From: Chrysoporthe austroafricana
Lineage: Eukaryota; Ascomycota; Sordariomycetes; Diaporthales; Cryphonectriaceae
Assembly (NCBI GenBank): GCA_001051155.2
Contig: JYIP02000005.1
Coordinates: forward strand, 1,302,001-1,366,000
Reading direction: 5' to 3'
Length of the DNA: 64,000 bases
The notes beneath the pieces were generated by a model that worked only from the letters and a program-made list of their open reading frames with translations, was not told the DNA's origin and searched no databases. Position 1 is the first letter of the stretch, and every line of letters begins with the position of its first letter. A program made the position numbers and the translations under genes. Below, one piece after another: positions 63,373-64,000 of the stretch.

Positions 63373-64000
63373 TTATTGTGTCTTCTTCTTTGAGGACACC
63401 AGTCTTTTCGGTATGATCTTGCTCTCTACTACCAATCGGTAGAGACACCACAGGTAGCACAGCCCAAAGCCTGCCGCGCCCAGACCAACGTTGGCCACCG
63501 TCCACAGATCCGGCTTGTCTTCTGGCGGCACCACGAAAGCCTCCAGGACGTGCCATGCGGCCATGGCGAGGTAGAACGCCATATGAATCAGGAAAGTTAT
63601 CCACTGCGTGAATGATCTGGTGCCCGGGAAGTACGCATTCAGCGATGTCGGCGGGAGGTTCAGCAAGTATGCCCACAGAAGTGTAAGAACAGCATACGGC
63701 ACGCGCAGATCAACTCTCTGCAGGAGGGGAAACATGGTCCAGCTCCCGAGGATATTCGCGAATCCAACCCAACGGCGTGTTTCCTTGCCCAGACCGTTGT
63801 TACCGGCTAGAAGTAAGGTCATGGGCATCAGTGGGAGGAGTACGCTCTTCTCGTGGACCTGGAAGCTGAACATGAAGAAAGCCCACGCGGTCATCGCGAA
63901 GGCCAGCGGGAGGAGTTCCTTCCTTGGCTTGAAGAGCAGGATCAGATTGGGCGGGAGACTGAATCCCAGCGTGGCGAAGAGCGAGAGCTTCTGCAGTAGC
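63373..64000 (-). CDS. ALG6: Dolichyl-P-Glc:Man9GlcNAc2-PP-dolichol alpha-1,3-glucosyltransferase ALG6, 3' part
   Basis: ER multi-pass enzyme that adds the first glucose to the lipid-linked N-glycan precursor. The stop is at 63373, and the frame stays open to the window edge (about 209 residues of a usual 500-550), so the N-terminus is cut off. The visible part has LQKLSLFATLGFSLPPNLIL and KPRKELLPLAFAMTAWAFFMF. It then has SFQVHEKSVLLPLMPMTLLL, a sequence shared by ALG6 and ALG8 enzymes; its position and the hydrophobic helices around it agree. A Lys-rich tail (SSKKKTQ) ends the protein, compatible with ER retention. ALG8 is the alternative; the HEKSVLLPLMP context and the helix pattern favour ALG6. 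Confidence 0.85.
   Translation of the reverse strand, partial: LLQKLSLFATLGFSLPPNLILLFKPRKELLPLAFAMTAWAFFMFSFQVHEKSVLLPLMPMTLLLAGNNGLGKETRRWVGFANILGSWTMFPLLQRVDLRVPYAVLTLLWAYLLNLPPTSLNAYFPGTRSFTQWITFLIHMAFYLAMAAWHVLEAFVVPPEDKPDLWTVANVGLGAAGFGLCYLWCLYRLVVESKIIPKRLVSSKKKTQ

Overview
The window looks like nuclear DNA of a filamentous ascomycete (Pezizomycotina, most likely Sordariomycetes). The signs are intron-bearing housekeeping genes, mostly short GT..AG introns (46-160 nt) with CTAAC/TACTAAT-like branch sites, genes on both strands with 0.2-3.5 kb spacers, and fungal-specific families (VTC4, RMT2, a serine-rich membrane cupredoxin, DUF7053-like, fungal orphan kinase). No prokaryotic feature, tRNA, rRNA or CRISPR array was recognised. 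I found no intact transposon. All gene models were joined by hand from reading frame, splice consensus and remembered family sequence. The class assignment is inference.

Layout. 0-13.9 kb: OST1 (5' part, cut by the window edge), hexokinase, RMT2, VTC4, a haloacid dehalogenase-like gene and an F-box/2EXR-like gene. Between VTC4 and the dehalogenase lies a broken open-frame patch. 14-17 kb: a sparse stretch with a decayed gene for a small secreted protein. 17-28.4 kb: a compact conserved block with a cystathionine gamma-synthase-like enzyme, MCM4, COPI zeta, SUA5 and a STE20/GCK kinase. 28.4-37 kb: an accessory-looking stretch with a DUF7053-like gene, a large OTT_1508-like deaminase-fold protein and a Cys-rich two-TM fungal protein. 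37-51.8 kb: PEX1, MCM7, a protein-kinase relic, mitoribosomal mS29 (RSM23), RRS1 and a RhoGAP. 51.8-64 kb: two long intergenic stretches around BET2 (Rab geranylgeranyltransferase beta), a dienelactone hydrolase and a cupredoxin-like membrane protein. The window ends inside ALG6.

Functional groupings: two of the six MCM2-7 helicase subunits (MCM4, MCM7) lie 19 kb apart, each with a perfect ACGCGT motif within about 220 bp of its start. OST1 and ALG6, both N-glycosylation, sit at the two edges. BET2 and COPI zeta serve vesicle traffic. RRS1 and mS29 (cytosolic ribosome assembly and mitoribosome) share one divergent promoter. The least described part is the 28-37 kb stretch. Its deaminase-domain gene has a divergently transcribed DUF7053-like neighbour and a convergent zinc-binding/two-TM neighbour.

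The clearest new observations are three decayed loci in otherwise healthy surroundings (kinase relic, frameshifted secreted protein, 10.6-11.2 kb patch), a perfect 13-bp inverted repeat enclosing GGCA repeats at 52.8 kb, and an excess of long C/G homopolymers, three of them just downstream of 5' splice sites.
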